From positions 3,895,001-3,959,000 of the forward strand of contig NC_089239.1 of the NCBI RefSeq assembly GCF_963924675.1: a stretch of 64,000 bases of DNA, read 5' to 3'. Under the pieces are notes generated by a model, which worked only from the letters and a program-made list of their open reading frames with translations, was not told the origin of the DNA and did no database searches. The stretch's first letter is position 1. Every line of letters starts with the position of its first letter. Below are positions 44,539 to 56,139 of the stretch, piece by piece. The position numbers were made by a program, and so were the translations under genes. The DNA is from Phocoena phocoena. Its lineage: Eukaryota; Chordata; Mammalia; Artiodactyla; Phocoenidae.

Positions 44539-44765
44539 TTTGTTTGTTTTGTTTTGTTTTATTTTGTTTTTTTGCGGTACGCGGGGCTCTCACTGTTGTG
44601 GCCTCTCCCGTTGCGGAGCACAGGCTCTGGACGTGCAGGCTCAGCGGCCATGGCTCACGGGCCCAGCCGCTCCGCGACATGTGGGATCCTCCCAGACTGG
44701 GGCACGAACCCGCGTCCCCTGCATCGGCAGGCGGACTCTCAACCACTGCGCCACCAGGGAAGCCC
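44539..44765 (-). mobile_element. CHR-2-type SINE
   Basis: The tail is a T run regularly broken by G (TTTG, TTTTG units). Body 'gcggtacgcggggctctcac' to 'caccagggaagccc'. Duplication 'taaactatattttttg' (44523-44538) / 'taaacaatatatttttg' (44766-44782), imperfect. The CAAAA-type tail suggests poly(A) decay or variation. Confidence 0.93.
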
Positions 44766-45111
44766 TAAACAATATATTTTTGAGGGATACATCTGGAAGT
44801 GGTAAAACCATAGGCAAGAGAATGATAAACACAAAATTTAGGATAGTGTTTGCATCTGGGGGGCGTGATGAGGGCATAAGGTAGAAAGAATCAGATGGAA
44901 GACATGGGCGTGGGCACCTATAACCTTCTCTTCATTACCTGGGTCAGGGTACTTGGTGTTCATTTGAATATCTTTCTTAATGCCTTCCATGGAATAGGGT
45001 TTTTTTGTATTGAAAATTCATGGGACTGATAAACACCAAGGTCTGGTTAGTTGTTACCTCTAAGCAAGAAGGGGATGGGATTGAGATGCACTGTACTGGG
45101 CCTTTAACAGT

Positions 45112-45299
45112 AGAGCACAGGGAACTCTGCTCAATATTATGTAACAACCTAATTGGGAAAAGAATTTGAAGGAGAATAGATACATGTATAGGTATAACTG
45201 AATCACTTTGTTGTACAACTGAAATGAACACAACATTGTAAATCAACTATACTCCAATATAAAATAAAAAGTTGAAAATATATATATATATATATATAT
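45112..45299 (+). mobile_element. L1 3' end, 5'-truncated, with (AT)n tail
   Basis: Sense: 'agcacagggaactctgctca', 'atgtaacaacctaattggga', 'gtataactgaatcactttgt', 'caactatactccaatataaa', then A-rich DNA that became (TA)n at 45279-45299. Confidence 0.92.
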
Positions 45300-45439
45300 T
45301 TGTGAGAACATATCAATAGCATGTGAAATTGCTCTTCCTCACAATCTAATAGGAAAGAATAGATGTAAACCCCATCAGTTCCACTGAGCAAGAGATGATA
45401 TTCCATAAAAAAACAACAAAAAAGTATCAATTATGTTTT

Positions 45440-45570
45440 ATTTCTTTAGAAAACCTGACATGTGGCAAAATTTTGATGAAGCTGGGAAATGGGCACAGGA
45501 GTATTTGTATAGACATTCTCTGTAATTTTCTTTTTGTTTGAAATATTTCCTAATAAAAATATTAAAGGAA
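45440..45570 (+). mobile_element. L1M 3'UTR fragment
   Basis: 'ttttgatgaagctgggaaat', 'gggcacaggagtatttgtat' and 'ttgaaatatttcctaataaa' are a sense L1M terminal segment ending in an AATAAA-containing A-rich tail. Bases 45300-45439 are not assigned. Confidence 0.65.
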
Positions 45571-45585
45571 AAGAAACATGTGCAG

Positions 45586-45918
45586 GGGTCTTCCTGGTGG
45601 TGCAGTGGTTAAGAACCTGCCTGCCAATTCAGGGGACACGGGTTCAATCCCTGGTCCGGGAAGATCCCACATGCCACAGAGCAACTAAGCCCATGAGCCA
45701 CAACTACTGAGCCTACGTTCTAGAGCCCGCGAGCCACAACTACTGAAGCCCACGCGTTTAGAGCCTGTGCTCCGCCACAAGAGAAGCCACCGCAATGAGA
45801 AGCCCACGCACTGCAACGAAGAGTAGCCCCCGCTCACTGCAACTAGAGAAAGCCCATGCGCAGCAACGAAGACCCAACACAGCCAAAAATAAAATAAATT
45901 AATTAAATTTATATATAT
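45586..45918 (+). mobile_element. CHR-1-type SINE
   Basis: 'tcttcctggtggtgcagtgg' to 'acacagccaaaaataaaata', sense. Flanks 'aaagaaacatgtgcag' and 'aaagaaatgtgtag' form a slightly diverged target-site duplication. Confidence 0.95.
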
Positions 45919-46090
45919 AAAGAAATGTGTAGAAAGAGAGTCTGGAGGGAAATACATCAAAATCTGGGTGTGGTCGTGTTGGGGGTGCAGGGGCTAAGAT
46001 TATAGGTGATACCCTGCATTTTTCAAAAAATTTTCAATAAGGAGTCATTACTTTTATAATTAAAAATCTATTAAAAATCTCTTCCATCAA
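45919..46090 (+). mobile_element. L1M 3'UTR fragment
   Basis: 'gagtctggagggaaatacat', 'aagattataggtgataccct' and 'aaggagtcattacttttata' are the terminal part of an old L1 in sense. Confidence 0.65.
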
Positions 46091-46249
46091 CTTATTTATC
46101 ATCTTCTAAAAATGGAACACTGAGATAAGAACCGTTGAAGCATTCAGACAGTTGTTGAATTCCATGCTTATTAAGGGAAACAGACTGGCCAGCTGTTTGA
46201 ATGGAATTAATGTTCATCCCAAAGCAAGATGGTGACTTGGACTCCAGGC

Positions 46250-46440
46250 CCCGGGTGCAGACTGCTGGGGTTGGAAACTGGCTCTGTTTCTTGAGTAGGT
46301 TTCCTGTTCTTTCTGTGCTTCATCGTCCTCTTCTGTAAACTGGGTGTAAAGCAATGAATACCTTACAGGTAAGTATAAGGATTATATGCGTGAATGTCAC
46401 ATGCTTAGAACAGTCTGGCACATAGAAAGCCCCAGGTGTA
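46250..46440 (+). mobile_element. MIR SINE
   Basis: 'gggttggaaactggctctgt', 'catcgtcctcttctgtaaac' and 'agaacagtctggcacataga' follow sense MIR. Confidence 0.85.
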
Positions 46441-46791
46441 AGTCAGTGGAACGAAGGAGCAGGGGCTTGGGAAGGGGGCAGTGCTGAATTTTGAGGGGAT
46501 TCTTGCAATCCTGACATAACCAGGCCTTGCATTTCATGGGTTGGGACAGCTTCTGTGGCTCCCTTTAAGAGATTAAGAAAAAAGAAAGGCAGAAAACTTG
46601 TGAAAGCTGTTGGGAGCAGTCTGCTGACCAGGGGTGACAATGTCATTTCATCCCCCATCACACGGTGCACCCACCCTTAGACTGGTTGTCACAGAAACCC
46701 AGCTCCAGGGAAGAATCGGGGTCTCAGTGCGTTGTGAGGCCAGCTCTTTGCAGCCCAGTGGAGCCTGGTTGTTGGGTTTACCCTGTGTGCG
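46441..46791. other. No supported gene
   Basis: Unique-looking sequence. A 198-codon frame (46634-47230) is driven by the SINE in its middle. Confidence 0.6.
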
Positions 46792-46808
46792 CCTGGCCTT
46801 TCCCTCTT

Positions 46809-47003
46809 TTTTTGCGGTACGTGGGCCTCTCACCGTTGTGGCCTCTTCCATTGCGGAGCACAGGCTCCAGACACGCAGGCTCAGCGGCCACGGCTCACGG
46901 GCCCAGCCGCTCCGTGGCATGTGGGATCTTCCCGGACCGGGGCACGAACCCGTGTCCCCTGCATCGGCAGGAGGACTCCCAACCACTGCGCCACCAGGAA
47001 AGC
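46809..47003 (-). mobile_element. CHR-2-type SINE
   Basis: Short T tail, 'gcggtacgtgggcctctcac' to 'gccaccaggaaagcc'. Duplication 'cctggcctttccctctt' at 46792-46808 and 47004-47020, no mismatch. Confidence 0.96.
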
Positions 47004-47020
47004 CCTGGCCTTTCCCTCTT

Positions 47021-48261
47021 GATGGATCTATGGGAGAAGAGCCTTGCGTTGCCCGCAGGGCTGGTTCTGGGGTAAATTCCAAGGCGCCCTGGGTCCCGGA
47101 GACCCAGAGCTGCTGGAAGTTCAAGGCTCAGGGGCCTGTGAGGTCCATCTTGTTACTGCAAGCACTACTCAAGGGCCTCGCAGAGCCCAGCCTGCCTGAC
47201 GGTCTCCTTGCCAAAGATCTGAAATTATAGTTTCTACTACAGGCATTTTCTAAGTCATGGTTACGCTCTGCGCTTAGGTGTTGCTGGCATGTTCTCCTCA
47301 GATCTCAGAGACTCTGAAGAGGAAAACAGTTTCTCCTCTTCCCCGGATGGGGAAACGGCTTCTTGGTCTCATCATCCCGCTGGTGACAACCATGGATCCG
47401 TCCAGAACCGCCACTAAGCACTTCTGTGCCAATTCCTAGGACTGCAAAGTCCTCCCACGCCCAGTGGCTGTGGGCAGGGCCCTGCCACCGTTAGCCAGCC
47501 TAGCCCAACTATTGTCACCATATAAGACCATTTGTCCTGTGGTCGACTTGTTTGAAGGCAAGCCTCACATGACCTGCTTGTTACATTTTTTACCTTTCTG
47601 GCCCCTCAAAAAAAAAAACACAAATAGCCATTGTTTTGAATTCTATGCTACAATGACTGTGGTGGGTATTTTTAGTCTAAATGTGGCCTGGAGCCTGCTT
47701 TGCCCTCCATAGCCATGTCAGCTGCTGGTTTGCTGGGGGATGGCCGGGCCTCCACTGGGGACCTTCCGGCTGCTGTGGAAACAGTGGGTCACAGAGCAGC
47801 CTTTGGTGGCGTTTCTCACGGCAGCTGTGGCCTCACAGCAGGGCCCGCGTGGATCTGCAGAAAAGCTCGGAGGCCAGATGGCTGCCCACTGGGGGACCTG
47901 GACCAGCCTCAGCCCAGAGGGAGGCCGAGGGGCACAGGAGGGAGGCTGGAGAGACCCTTCTCAGGCAGGACTGAACTCAGCGGTGTCCATACACCTGTAG
48001 AAGCAAAAACACGGATGTGAAACACCTAAGTGGCAGCCCACACACAGGGGAGGCCACCCCCAGGCCCACGGGAAACGCCACCCACCAGGCCTCCCATTTC
48101 ATCCTCACCCTCGGCCACTGACTGCAGTTCCACACCACCGTGTCCTCACCGGATAAAGCCACTCCGAGCAGGTGCCCCCTCATCCCATCGGGCAATGGAC
48201 AGGTTTTGCAAAAGAAGCCTTCCAAGCCAGGCCTCGGGAGCATGGCCATGGCTGACCCGCT
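47021..48261. other. No supported gene
   Basis: GC-rich unique-looking sequence. Several 80-106-codon frames overlap; none shows a domain. Confidence 0.5.
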
Positions 48262-48298
48262 GAGCAGCCCCGGTGGTGCAGTGGTTAAGAATCCTGGT
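48262..48298 (+). mobile_element. SINE head fragment
   Basis: 'ccccggtggtgcagtggtta' followed by 'agaatcctggtcc' is the first ~35 bp of a CHR-1-type SINE with a small deletion before 'tggtcc'. Too short for full certainty. Confidence 0.55.
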
Positions 48299-48679
48299 CC
48301 CCTTCCCTGGCAGCCGCTGTTTGTGGTGACTCACCTCTGGTTCCCAGGAACATGGTTATTTTGGACCCCAGTGTTATTAAGATCAGGCCCAGATTGCCTA
48401 CAAATCAGCAGTGAAGAAAGACAGGGGCCCCAGTGAACGCAGGTCAAAACCTAGACCTCGTGTCCCTGCAGCCCCAGGGCTGGTTAAGCAGCTCCCGGAG
48501 AGCCCTCTGCCCGTGGATGGGGTGCCACCCTCACTTGGGGGACTGTCCTCTCCAGACGCCTCCTCCAGGCAGCCCCGTCTCTGCAGGACTCCTGCACCCA
48601 AACCAGGGGGAGGTGGGCAAGGGGTGCCCTTGCTCCCAGCTCTTGGAGGAGCTGCCCGTTCTGCTCACAGCCCGAGGGG

Positions 48680-48860
48680 CCTGGGGGAGTGGGGTCAGGC
48701 CTCCGGGCTGAGCGCGCGGGCGAGGGCACCCCTGCAATCTGCACGCCCCAGGCGGGCGCCTCCCCTCTGCGCAGCTCCGAGGCCCGATAGCGCCTCTGCC
48801 GCTGATAAAGTCCCCAGGCTCCAGCCTACCAGGCCCCGCAGAGGTGTCGTGGCTGCAGCA
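48680..48860. promoter_or_regulatory. CpG-rich patch
   Basis: About 15 CpG in 180 bp including 'gagcgcgcgggcgag', denser than neighbours but weaker than the cluster at 26.8 kb. No repeat recognised. A 160-codon frame (48411-48893) runs through it without a known domain. Regulatory role is only a possibility. Confidence 0.3.
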
Positions 48861-50589
48861 GCCCCAGCTGTTCCCGCAGCCAGTGGTGACTGAACTCAGA
48901 GATCCTGGTAGGGATGCACTTCCCGGGCTTCAGCAAAGTGAGTACTGGAGCAGCTGCTCTGAGGGGAGAGGGTGCTCGGGAAAGATGAGGAAGCAGGAGT
49001 GGGTCGGAAGGAGCGGACCTGTGTGCTCACCCAGGGCACGCACCCCTGGGCTCTGAGCTTTACAATCGCATCATCACTCATTCTCTTCGTTGCCGAAGGT
49101 AGCAGGTGGCCTCTGCTTGACTCAATTAATCCAGTTCATATTTTTTACAGCCCGAAATTTGCTGTCACATTGAGTTCCGCCTACCTGGGTCTCTGAATTA
49201 TGTTCTCTCTGCATTAGGGGTTGGGAAGAAGAATCTTTGGGTTCTATTTCTTCAGTCTGTCTGTGGAGATTCTAGAAGCTTTCCTTTGATGTTACTGAGC
49301 CGTGCAGTTGCCAGGTGTGTGGTCACAGGCCTGTGGCCCTGAGGGAGCATAAGGGCACCTGTCAGGGGGTGCTCTGAAGGGGGCCGGGTCACCCCTGTCT
49401 GGAAGGGGCTTGTTTTCTCAAAGACCCACAAAAGCCAGTCACCTCATTCTCACGACTGCTCTGTTGTTGAAACACTGAACTTTGGATTCATGTTGCTGGC
49501 TAAGGAGAGGGAAAATGTCTAAGAAAGAAGGGCTGAAGGTGGCTCTGGGATAGAGGGTATGAGGGTGCTCTTAAAGCGTTACAGGAGTCACCCCACCCCT
49601 GATTCTCCCAGTGATGATAGGACGTATCACCGTGTCACAGTACCTCCAGCTGTGCCGTTTGTAAGGTGTCCTGGGTCAGGGTGAGGTTCTTTGGTTTTGG
49701 TGGTGGATTCAGGCCAGAGATGGACCCCAGGCCACAGGCTGAGAGGGGCCCTGGAGTAGCCTCCAGGAAGGACATCTGCCCTTCCCCTTGTCTGAGAGTC
49801 TTTGGGTGCGGGGGAAACGATACTTAGCGGGAATTTCTTTTTAGTGGTTTGGCATCTTCACGGTTTGCTTTTCTGATGATTGATTTTCCCCCCCCCAGGA
49901 AGGGGGAGGGTCTGTGGAGGAAGCCAGGGACCCCGTTTTAATCTCTACAGCAGCGCGAGTCAGGTTAAGGTCACCGGAGTCTGTTCCTTTCACTTGGCCA
50001 CCTGGGCCTCAGGTTCGCATTGAGTCCTTGGAGGTCCGCTCCCTCCGGACCTCAGGACGCAGGGAAGCGGCTGTGGCACATAGGACACAGGGACTATCTC
50101 CAGAGCCAAATACACGCCCGACGTTTTGCAGGAATGAATGAGGAACGGCTTATGAACCGCATGCTTAAAAGCAGCGTGATCACCTTCATCGACCACACTG
50201 CCTTGTGCGAGTCACTGTTTTCTGTGTGTTTCTCTCTCTCTGGAAACTGGGTCTGCTCTGAAGCTGAATGTGACAACCTTAGGAAAGGAAATAAGTCTTG
50301 AGGGTGGTTTCTATAAGCAGGGCTGTCTAAACTCAGCTGACCCCTGACTTCAGGGGTCAGTGATTATGAGCTTCTAAACCCAGGTTGCCACCCCTCACCC
50401 CCCAGTGTCTTTGCAAAATCAGCTGACTTATCTTGAGCAGAACACGTTGAGAAAGGCAGGCTTTTCGTTGTTGCTGTTGCCAGAAAAATAAAAGAGAGAA
50501 AGTAAGAAAGGTAAGAGAGGCAAAGACAAAGGCAAAGTAACAGAAAATCGCCGTCTTCAGAGTCTGTCCAGCATTTAAGCAGCTTTCCT
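48861..50589. other. No supported gene
   Basis: Unique-looking sequence; no repeat or gene recognised. Confidence 0.5.
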
Positions 50590-50740
50590 CACGTACCGCT
50601 GTGTCAGTCCTGGTGTGGCCCTGGGGACACAGCCGTGAACAAAACATACACATCCCTGCCCTGTGGAACTGACGATCCAGCAGGGTCTGGAGACAGACTA
50701 AACACAAAATAAATGAGTCCTCATTTATTAAAAGATGAGA
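50590..50740 (-). mobile_element. L2 LINE 3' fragment
   Basis: 'ggggacacagccgtgaacaa', 'catccctgccctgtggaact' and 'gtctggagacagactaaaca' are the antisense L2 3' end. Confidence 0.7.
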
Positions 50741-50811
50741 GTTGCTATGAGGGAGAGAGCAGGCAGGGGCTAAGATGCATGGGGACCTATGCCATTAAAA
50801 TAGGCACTCAG

Positions 50812-51013
50812 GGGCTTCCCTGGTGGTGCAGTTGTTGCGAGTCCGCCTGCCGATGCAGGGGACACAGGTTCATGCCCCAGTCTGGGAAGATCCCACATGC
50901 CGCGGAGAGGCTGGGACCGTGAGCCATGGCTGCTGAGCCTGCGTGTCCGGAGCCTGTGCTCTGCAACGAGAGAGGCCACAACGGTGAGAGGCCCGCGTAC
51001 CGAAAAAAAAAAA
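50812..51013 (+). mobile_element. CHR-2-type SINE
   Basis: 'gggcttccctggtggtgcag' to 'gaggcccgcgtaccg' plus A12. Duplication 'aggcactcag' at 50802-50811 and 51014-51023, exact. Confidence 0.96.
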
Positions 51014-51023
51014 AGGCACTCAG

Positions 51024-51582
51024 CAGGCCTCAGGGAGGTTGACTTTGGCTGTTGTGTTTCAAAGCTAGATTCCACAGGACTATTAATAAAGGATTGTAAT
51101 TTGCTGTCCAGAATCTTAAATATCAGACTGTGTTGATTGTCAGAAGCTATAGATTTCTCAGTTACATCATCACTGTTGAGACGGGTCCCCTTAGACACCA
51201 GCAGAATTTGTGATGCTTGCGTATGCTGTCCTGTGAGGCTCCGGTGGTCCCAGGCTGGATGCTCACCTTTCTGGCTGGCCCAGCTGCATGGATGGCATTT
51301 TAGGCCTCTTGTCTCTGGGTTGCCAGGATTTCTCACGTCAAACTGCTGATGACTGTATTTGCCCGTTGTGATTTGGGGAGGTGGGGAACTTGTATAGCGT
51401 GGCTAGTTAGGTGTGTCATGGGCACCAACAAACATAATGATCTTGGTTAGGAATATTCTTAAGAACAAAGAATATTACTTTTTACACCTCCTATTTAAAA
51501 AACAAAAACAAAAAAACGCTGAGCAAAGACTTGAAGGAGGTGAGGGAGGTCCTGCAGGGCTCTGGAAAAAATGGCAGATGCC
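51024..51582. other. No supported gene
   Basis: Unique-looking sequence. Confidence 0.55.
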
Positions 51583-51745
51583 GGGCTTCCCTGGTGGCGC
51601 AGTGGTTAAGAATCCGCCTGCCAACGCAGGGGACACGGGTTTGATCCCTGGTCCAGGAAGATCCAACATGCCGCAGAGCAACTAAGCCCATGTGCCACAA
51701 CTACCGAGCCTGCGCTCTAGAGCCGTGAGCCACAACTACTGAGCC
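51583..51745 (+). mobile_element. CHR-1-type SINE, 3' end lost
   Basis: Head and first half are good ('gcttccctggtggcgcagtg' to 'gccacaactactgagcccg'), but after about 51745 the expected 3' half and A-tail are replaced by unrelated sequence. Later deletion or a chimeric insert could explain it. Confidence 0.85.
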
Positions 51746-52149
51746 CGGGCAGCCAGAGCTCCAGAACCTCAGTCTGCTCCATCCACACAGAGGTCCAGAG
51801 AAAACAACGAAGGACCAGCAGCGGGGATGGCAACTTGCTGTACTGCGTGTGAATTGTGATTTTATAGTGGCTTCTGTTTCCTTTTTAATTTTACCCATGG
51901 CAAGTTTTTAAGTAAAGAGCATCTGTGGCACTATTTATTTTCTTATTAAATCGCAGAGTGTAAGGGAAAGGGGGTTATCAATACCCGGGGGGTGGCCGTG
52001 AAATCGATCATCCGCAACTATGTCAGCAGTCAGCCTTGTGCATCCCAGAGGGAAAAAAAGGCTGAGAACAATTGCACGAGAGGTCAGAGATAACTCCATC
52101 CCTCGGAGTTTGGTTTCAAAGGCGTCAGAAGGTCATGGGTCAAGGGATA
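51746..52149. other. No supported gene
   Basis: Unique-looking sequence. Confidence 0.5.
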
Positions 52150-53040
52150 AGTCGGATCACACCATCTGTCCGATCCCAAGCCTGTCTAATGTCTCTTATC
52201 TTGCTCAGGGTAAAAGTAATGTCCTTCTGATGGCGCACGAGGCCTCACGCATTCTGTACCACTGCCCCTGCCCCTGCCCCATCCTTCCCTTCTGCCACCG
52301 TTGTGACCCCACTGCCTCTTACTCTGCCTTCCTCTTGCTCCAGTCATGCCTGCCACAGGGCCTTGGCATCTGTCATTTTATTTTTTTAAATATTTATTTA
52401 TTTATGGCTGCATTGGGTCTTCGTTGCTGCGTGAGGGCTTTTCTCTAGTTGCAGCGAGCAGGGGCTACTCTTCATTGTCGTGTGTGGGCTTCTCACTGCG
52501 GTGGCTTCTCTTGTTGCAGAGCACGGGCTCTAGGCGTGGGCTTCAGTAGTTGTGGCTCGCTGGCTTCACTAGTTATGGCGCACGGGCTTAGTTGCTCCAC
52601 GGCATGTGGGATCTTCCCGGACCAGGGATCAAACCCGTGTCCCCTGCATTGGCAGGCGGATTCTTAACCACTGCACCACCAGGGAAACCCCCGGGATCCA
52701 TTCTTTACACACAACCAAGGTGATTCTGTAGCGAGCCCATCCCACCCTGTCACTGCCCTGCTGTGAATCTTCTATGGCTTCACCTTGTTCTTAGATTGGA
52801 GTTCAAACTGCTTCCTGGGACCCCTCCCGCCCTGCCCGCCCATCTTTCCCCGCCCTGCTTCCTACTCTGTGCTTCCAGACCTGTCAGCTCCTCCAAACTT
52901 AGAAATTGTTCTATTACATTTGTAAACTTCACACGTGGGATCTTGTGCTTGCTTTGTTCACTGTTGTTTCCTCGGCACATAGCACAGGGCCCAGCACATA
53001 GCAGGTGCTCATGAAATACCATTGCATGCATGAATGAACA
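52150..53040 (+). mobile_element. L2 LINE fragment interrupted by a SINE
   Basis: 'tgccacagggccttggcatc' before and 'tatggcttcaccttgttctt', 'cagacctgtcagctcctcc' and 'gcccagcacatagcaggtgc' with 'atgcatgaatgaac' after the SINE at 52380-52691 follow the sense L2 3' end. Left boundary uncertain. Confidence 0.6.
52380..52691 (-). mobile_element. CHR-1-type SINE
   Basis: TTTA-rich tail, 'atggctgcattgggtcttcg' to 'caccaccagggaaaccc', antisense. It lies in the L2. Confidence 0.94.
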
Positions 53041-54506
53041 AAAAATTACTTGCAAAAAGCACCTCACGACTGATTGCTGCTCGCTAGTTTGGTCACAAAC
53101 CTGCAGTCCGAGCTCTAGTGGTTTGTGTGTGTGACCTTTTAGATACTCTGCTCTTGGGACTTTTTTTTTTTCAACCCACAAGATAGTTTCTCCTTCCTCT
53201 GAAGCCTCCTTGTGTTTTATTGGAACCTCCCTTGAGGCACTTGTCATTTTAGACGTCTTTCATTTATTTACATGGGTATCATCTCCCACAGGCCAGGGCG
53301 GCAGGAGGAGGGAACAGCCCAGCTGACTCATGTCTGAGTCACTTTATGTTCCCAGGCACCAACCCAGGTCTTGAACGTGGGTCTGAAAAAAAAATATTTG
53401 TTCAATGAAGTCGTTTAAAACCAATGAATGAGCCTGGACTCTTGCTTCTCCTTCACTTACCCACACTGTGAGCCCTGACTGAGTGTTAGGAATATATCGG
53501 GGCGTTTATTTGGAAAATCAATCTCCGGCAGACCCCATGCAGAAGCCGCAGTCACAGCCCGGTGCCCAGCAGGCCATACAGCCCGGTTTCTCTGAGATGC
53601 CCGGCGTGGATGGAGGTCCATGTGAGTTGGCCCAGGGCAGGCTCGAAGTTTGTCATCATTTCCCGACAGGCAGTGACAACCAATTAGAGCTCCAGTGAGA
53701 AACTGAATTGTTTTCTCCCTTGCCTCCCGCTCACCCCTGACCACCACCATCCCTCTGCGGCTTGCTCTCTGAGTCCAGGCTGATTTATCTCCTGCATTTA
53801 CTGTCACGGCCCAGGAAGGAAGGCGCATTCAGGGAGGAAGCGGTCCCACGGCTCATGGGCCTGAGCCTACTGCTGAAATCTGTCAGCCGGCAGGGGAAGG
53901 CGGGCGGGATGGAGGCTGCCTGGATGGCTTGACGGGAAACTCGCTTATGGAGAGATGAGTGAAAACAAAACAAGCAAACAACCCTCTGCCCCCCAGCCCT
54001 TCTCTCCTGCTCAGGGGCGGTGGCAGGAACTCGGTTCTGTCCTAAGGAAGCTGCAGGCACCAGAGTTGCCAGGATACAGAGCGCGCAGCGGGAAGCCTGT
54101 CTTGCCCCCCTCCCCAAGACCGTATTGGTCAGAATACCGCTCTGCCCTTCCAGGATGGATGGATTGTGAAGCCGCATAATTTGTAAGGAAGAGCTCCTGG
54201 TTTCAGTTTCCTTTGGAAAACTCATGCCTATAAAAGCTGAAAAGAAGCTGGCTTTGGTCCAGCCATTGATGGAAGGGGATGATGATTTGCAAACATCAGA
54301 ACAAATTCCAGCTGCTCTGAGAACCCATTCTGGGCTCCACTCCCTTTTCCACTGTGGCAACCTCCCCGGTGGGCTGGGTCATGGTGTGTACCTGTGGTTT
54401 TCTTTTTCTCCAAAGGAAGGGAATGGCTCGGGGGCGGGTGGGGGGGGGCTGTCATCTGTATGTCACCCCCCGAGGCTGGCTGACATGTCTGTCTAAGTGC
54501 TGTGAT
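53041..54506. other. No supported gene
   Basis: Unique-looking sequence. A 191-codon minus-strand frame (53785-54360) has no recognised domain, and a 155-codon frame (52780-53247) overlaps L2. Confidence 0.5.
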
Positions 54507-54521
54507 TTAAAGGTACTGTTC

Positions 54522-54725
54522 GGGGCTTCCCTGGTGACGCAGTGGTTGAGAGTCCGCCTGCCGATGCAGGGGACGCGGGTTCGTGCCCCGGTCCGGGAAG
54601 ATCCCACATGCCGCGGAGCGGCTGGGCCCGTGAGCCACGGCCACTGAGCCTGCGTGTCCGGAGCCTGTGCTCCGCAACGGGAGAGGCCACAACACCCACG
54701 TACCGCAAAAAATAAATAAATAAAA
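54522..54725 (+). mobile_element. CHR-2-type SINE, slightly shortened
   Basis: 'ggggcttccctggtgacgca' to 'cacccacgtaccgc' with an AAATAAATAAATA tail. About 13 bases normally before the final 'cgcgtaccgc' are missing. Flanks 'aaggtactgttc' / 'aaggtacccttc' form a diverged duplication. Confidence 0.94.
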
Positions 54726-54740
54726 ATTAAGGTACCCTTC

Positions 54741-55309
54741 AGCTGTGAAGCCCGAAGTTCCACCATTAGAAAGCATCCCGTAGGTTCTTAAAGGGATTTT
54801 CATCGCTGAAAGTCTTCCATTCATTGCATACACTTAAGTCTTTCCAATAGGATCTCGAATCGTGCAGATGCAAGGATCTAATTCTTATCTTGTGGGATTA
54901 GCCGAGGATTAGGCAAAAGCAGGGAGTGGGATTTAGGGCAGGTTCATGGAATGGGATGGAGAGGGATGAGGTGAGGATAGAGGGGCTAAAGGGAGGAAAA
55001 GTTCACCCCTTGCTTAGGACAGTGACTGGGCCCAAGACTCCTTCCTAGGTATTCACACGTCCTAGGATGTGGGTTCCAGGAGGTCTGGGTTCCTGTCACA
55101 GTGTGGAGTTTGATAAATGATATTGGACTAAAAGTGGAAGTAGGGACCAGTGGTGGAGTTACGTGGAGTTTGAATCCCCTCCTCATGCACATGCCATCCA
55201 GGTGGCTGTGCTGTCCGCCCAGGAGTCGGCTGGGCTTCTCAGCCCCGGTGCCCAGGGTTTTATCTCTTGCCCTCCACTAGACTTTGAAATGCTGTGCGGA
55301 GTCATGTAG
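54741..55309. other. No supported gene
   Basis: Unique-looking sequence. Confidence 0.55.
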
Positions 55310-55510
55310 TTTTGCATTATTACATTAATCTACGTAGAGTAATGTAGCACTTGTTTTGCATACTTCGTCTGAATGGGATCTTGAGACCACCCCGTGAGGT
55401 GGGTATTATTATCCCCACTTTCCAGATGAGGAAGCAGAGGCTGAGCGGTCCTCTGTGGGACTGGCCCAAGTCCCACAGCCAGGTTCCCGGCTCTTGTCTG
55501 TTTCCTAACA
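55310..55510 (-). mobile_element. MIR SINE
   Basis: 'ccgtgaggtgggtattatta' with 'tccccactttccagatgag', then 'gcccaagtcccacagccagg', antisense. Confidence 0.88.
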
Positions 55511-55669
55511 CCCTATAGACGATGCTCACGGGTGCGAACCTTCCTCATCTCACGTGCTGGTCATGCTGAAATCATTATTTTATGTGCCCGTCTCCCCACT
55601 GGTCTGCACCCCAATGCCCAAGCTGTGCAGGGCAAGGGGTCTCACACGAGCATCGCTAAAGGCTGACGT

Positions 55670-55752
55670 TGTGACTGCAGTGGTCCAGCCTCTGAGCTCT
55701 GCCGCCTGTTAGAATTCCTGCTCTGCCACTTTCTAGGTGGCACCCTGAACTA
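55670..55752 (+). mobile_element. MIR SINE, 5' part (interrupted)
   Basis: 'cctctgagctctgccgcctg', 'ttcctgctctgccactttct' and 'aggtggcaccctgaac' are MIR centre in sense. It is broken at about 55753 and resumes at about 56140. Confidence 0.75.
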
Positions 55753-56090
55753 GTTCACTTCAGATGTCTCCTTGACAGGTTGGATGTCTCTCAGATAAAT
55801 AGCAGTCAGAACATGGCTCATCTGATTACGGCTCAATGGAAGAAGAAAAAGACAGAGATAAGAAAAAAGAAAAACAACGATGGCCAGAAATGGCTGCTAT
55901 GACCCTCCCACTAACACCCCAACCATCCCCCACCTGGCGCCCAGAAGACGTTGCTAATTTATCACACGCGCTTTCCCACGAGCCTAATAGTGGCTCCAGA
56001 ACCCTCAGCACAGCACCCCAGACAGCTGCTACCAACCGATCGGTGTTGACACAGGCAATGAGACCCGTTTCTATTCAGGTGTTGTTCTAC
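55753..56090 (+). repeat. Unclassified repeat, copy A of an inverted pair
   Basis: About 338 bp homologous to the reverse complement of 57464-57786. A 30-base block (55871-55900 versus 57647-57676) is identical, and shared blocks such as 'tgacaggttggatgtctctc' run along the whole length with scattered substitutions and small indels. It interrupts a MIR, so it behaves like an insertion. Continuing sequence to 56139 (with an 8-bp hairpin at 56094-56117) also lies inside the MIR. I do not recognise the family. Confidence 0.75.
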
Positions 56091-56139
56091 CAGCAATTTG
56101 GTGAAAAAACCAAATTGTTTATATACCCAAATTGCTATA

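Larger units (their letters stand above)
41960..45111 (+). mobile_element. Old L1M, ORF2 C-terminal half to 3' region, with nested insertions
   Basis: Sense L1 sequence: 'gccaagaagggtttaaccca' with 'ggaatgcaaggatagttta', later 'gaaaatggtgctgggataac', 'gaaaagatgcccaacctcat' with 'tagtaatccaggaaatgc', then 'catggataaataatttgtg'. The ORF2 frame is ruined. It is interrupted by two younger L1 ends (43052-43287, 43303-43803) and two SINEs (43435-43648, 44539-44765). Removing them restores collinearity. Confidence 0.85.

Noticed and set aside
53785..54360. 191-codon minus-strand frame
   Set aside because: No domain or conserved pattern recognised, with overlapping frames on the other strand.
55935..55942. 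TGGCGCCC in inverted copy A as a lysine-tRNA primer-binding site
   Set aside because: Only 8 bases match, the following bases do not continue the primer-binding sequence, and no LTR precedes it.
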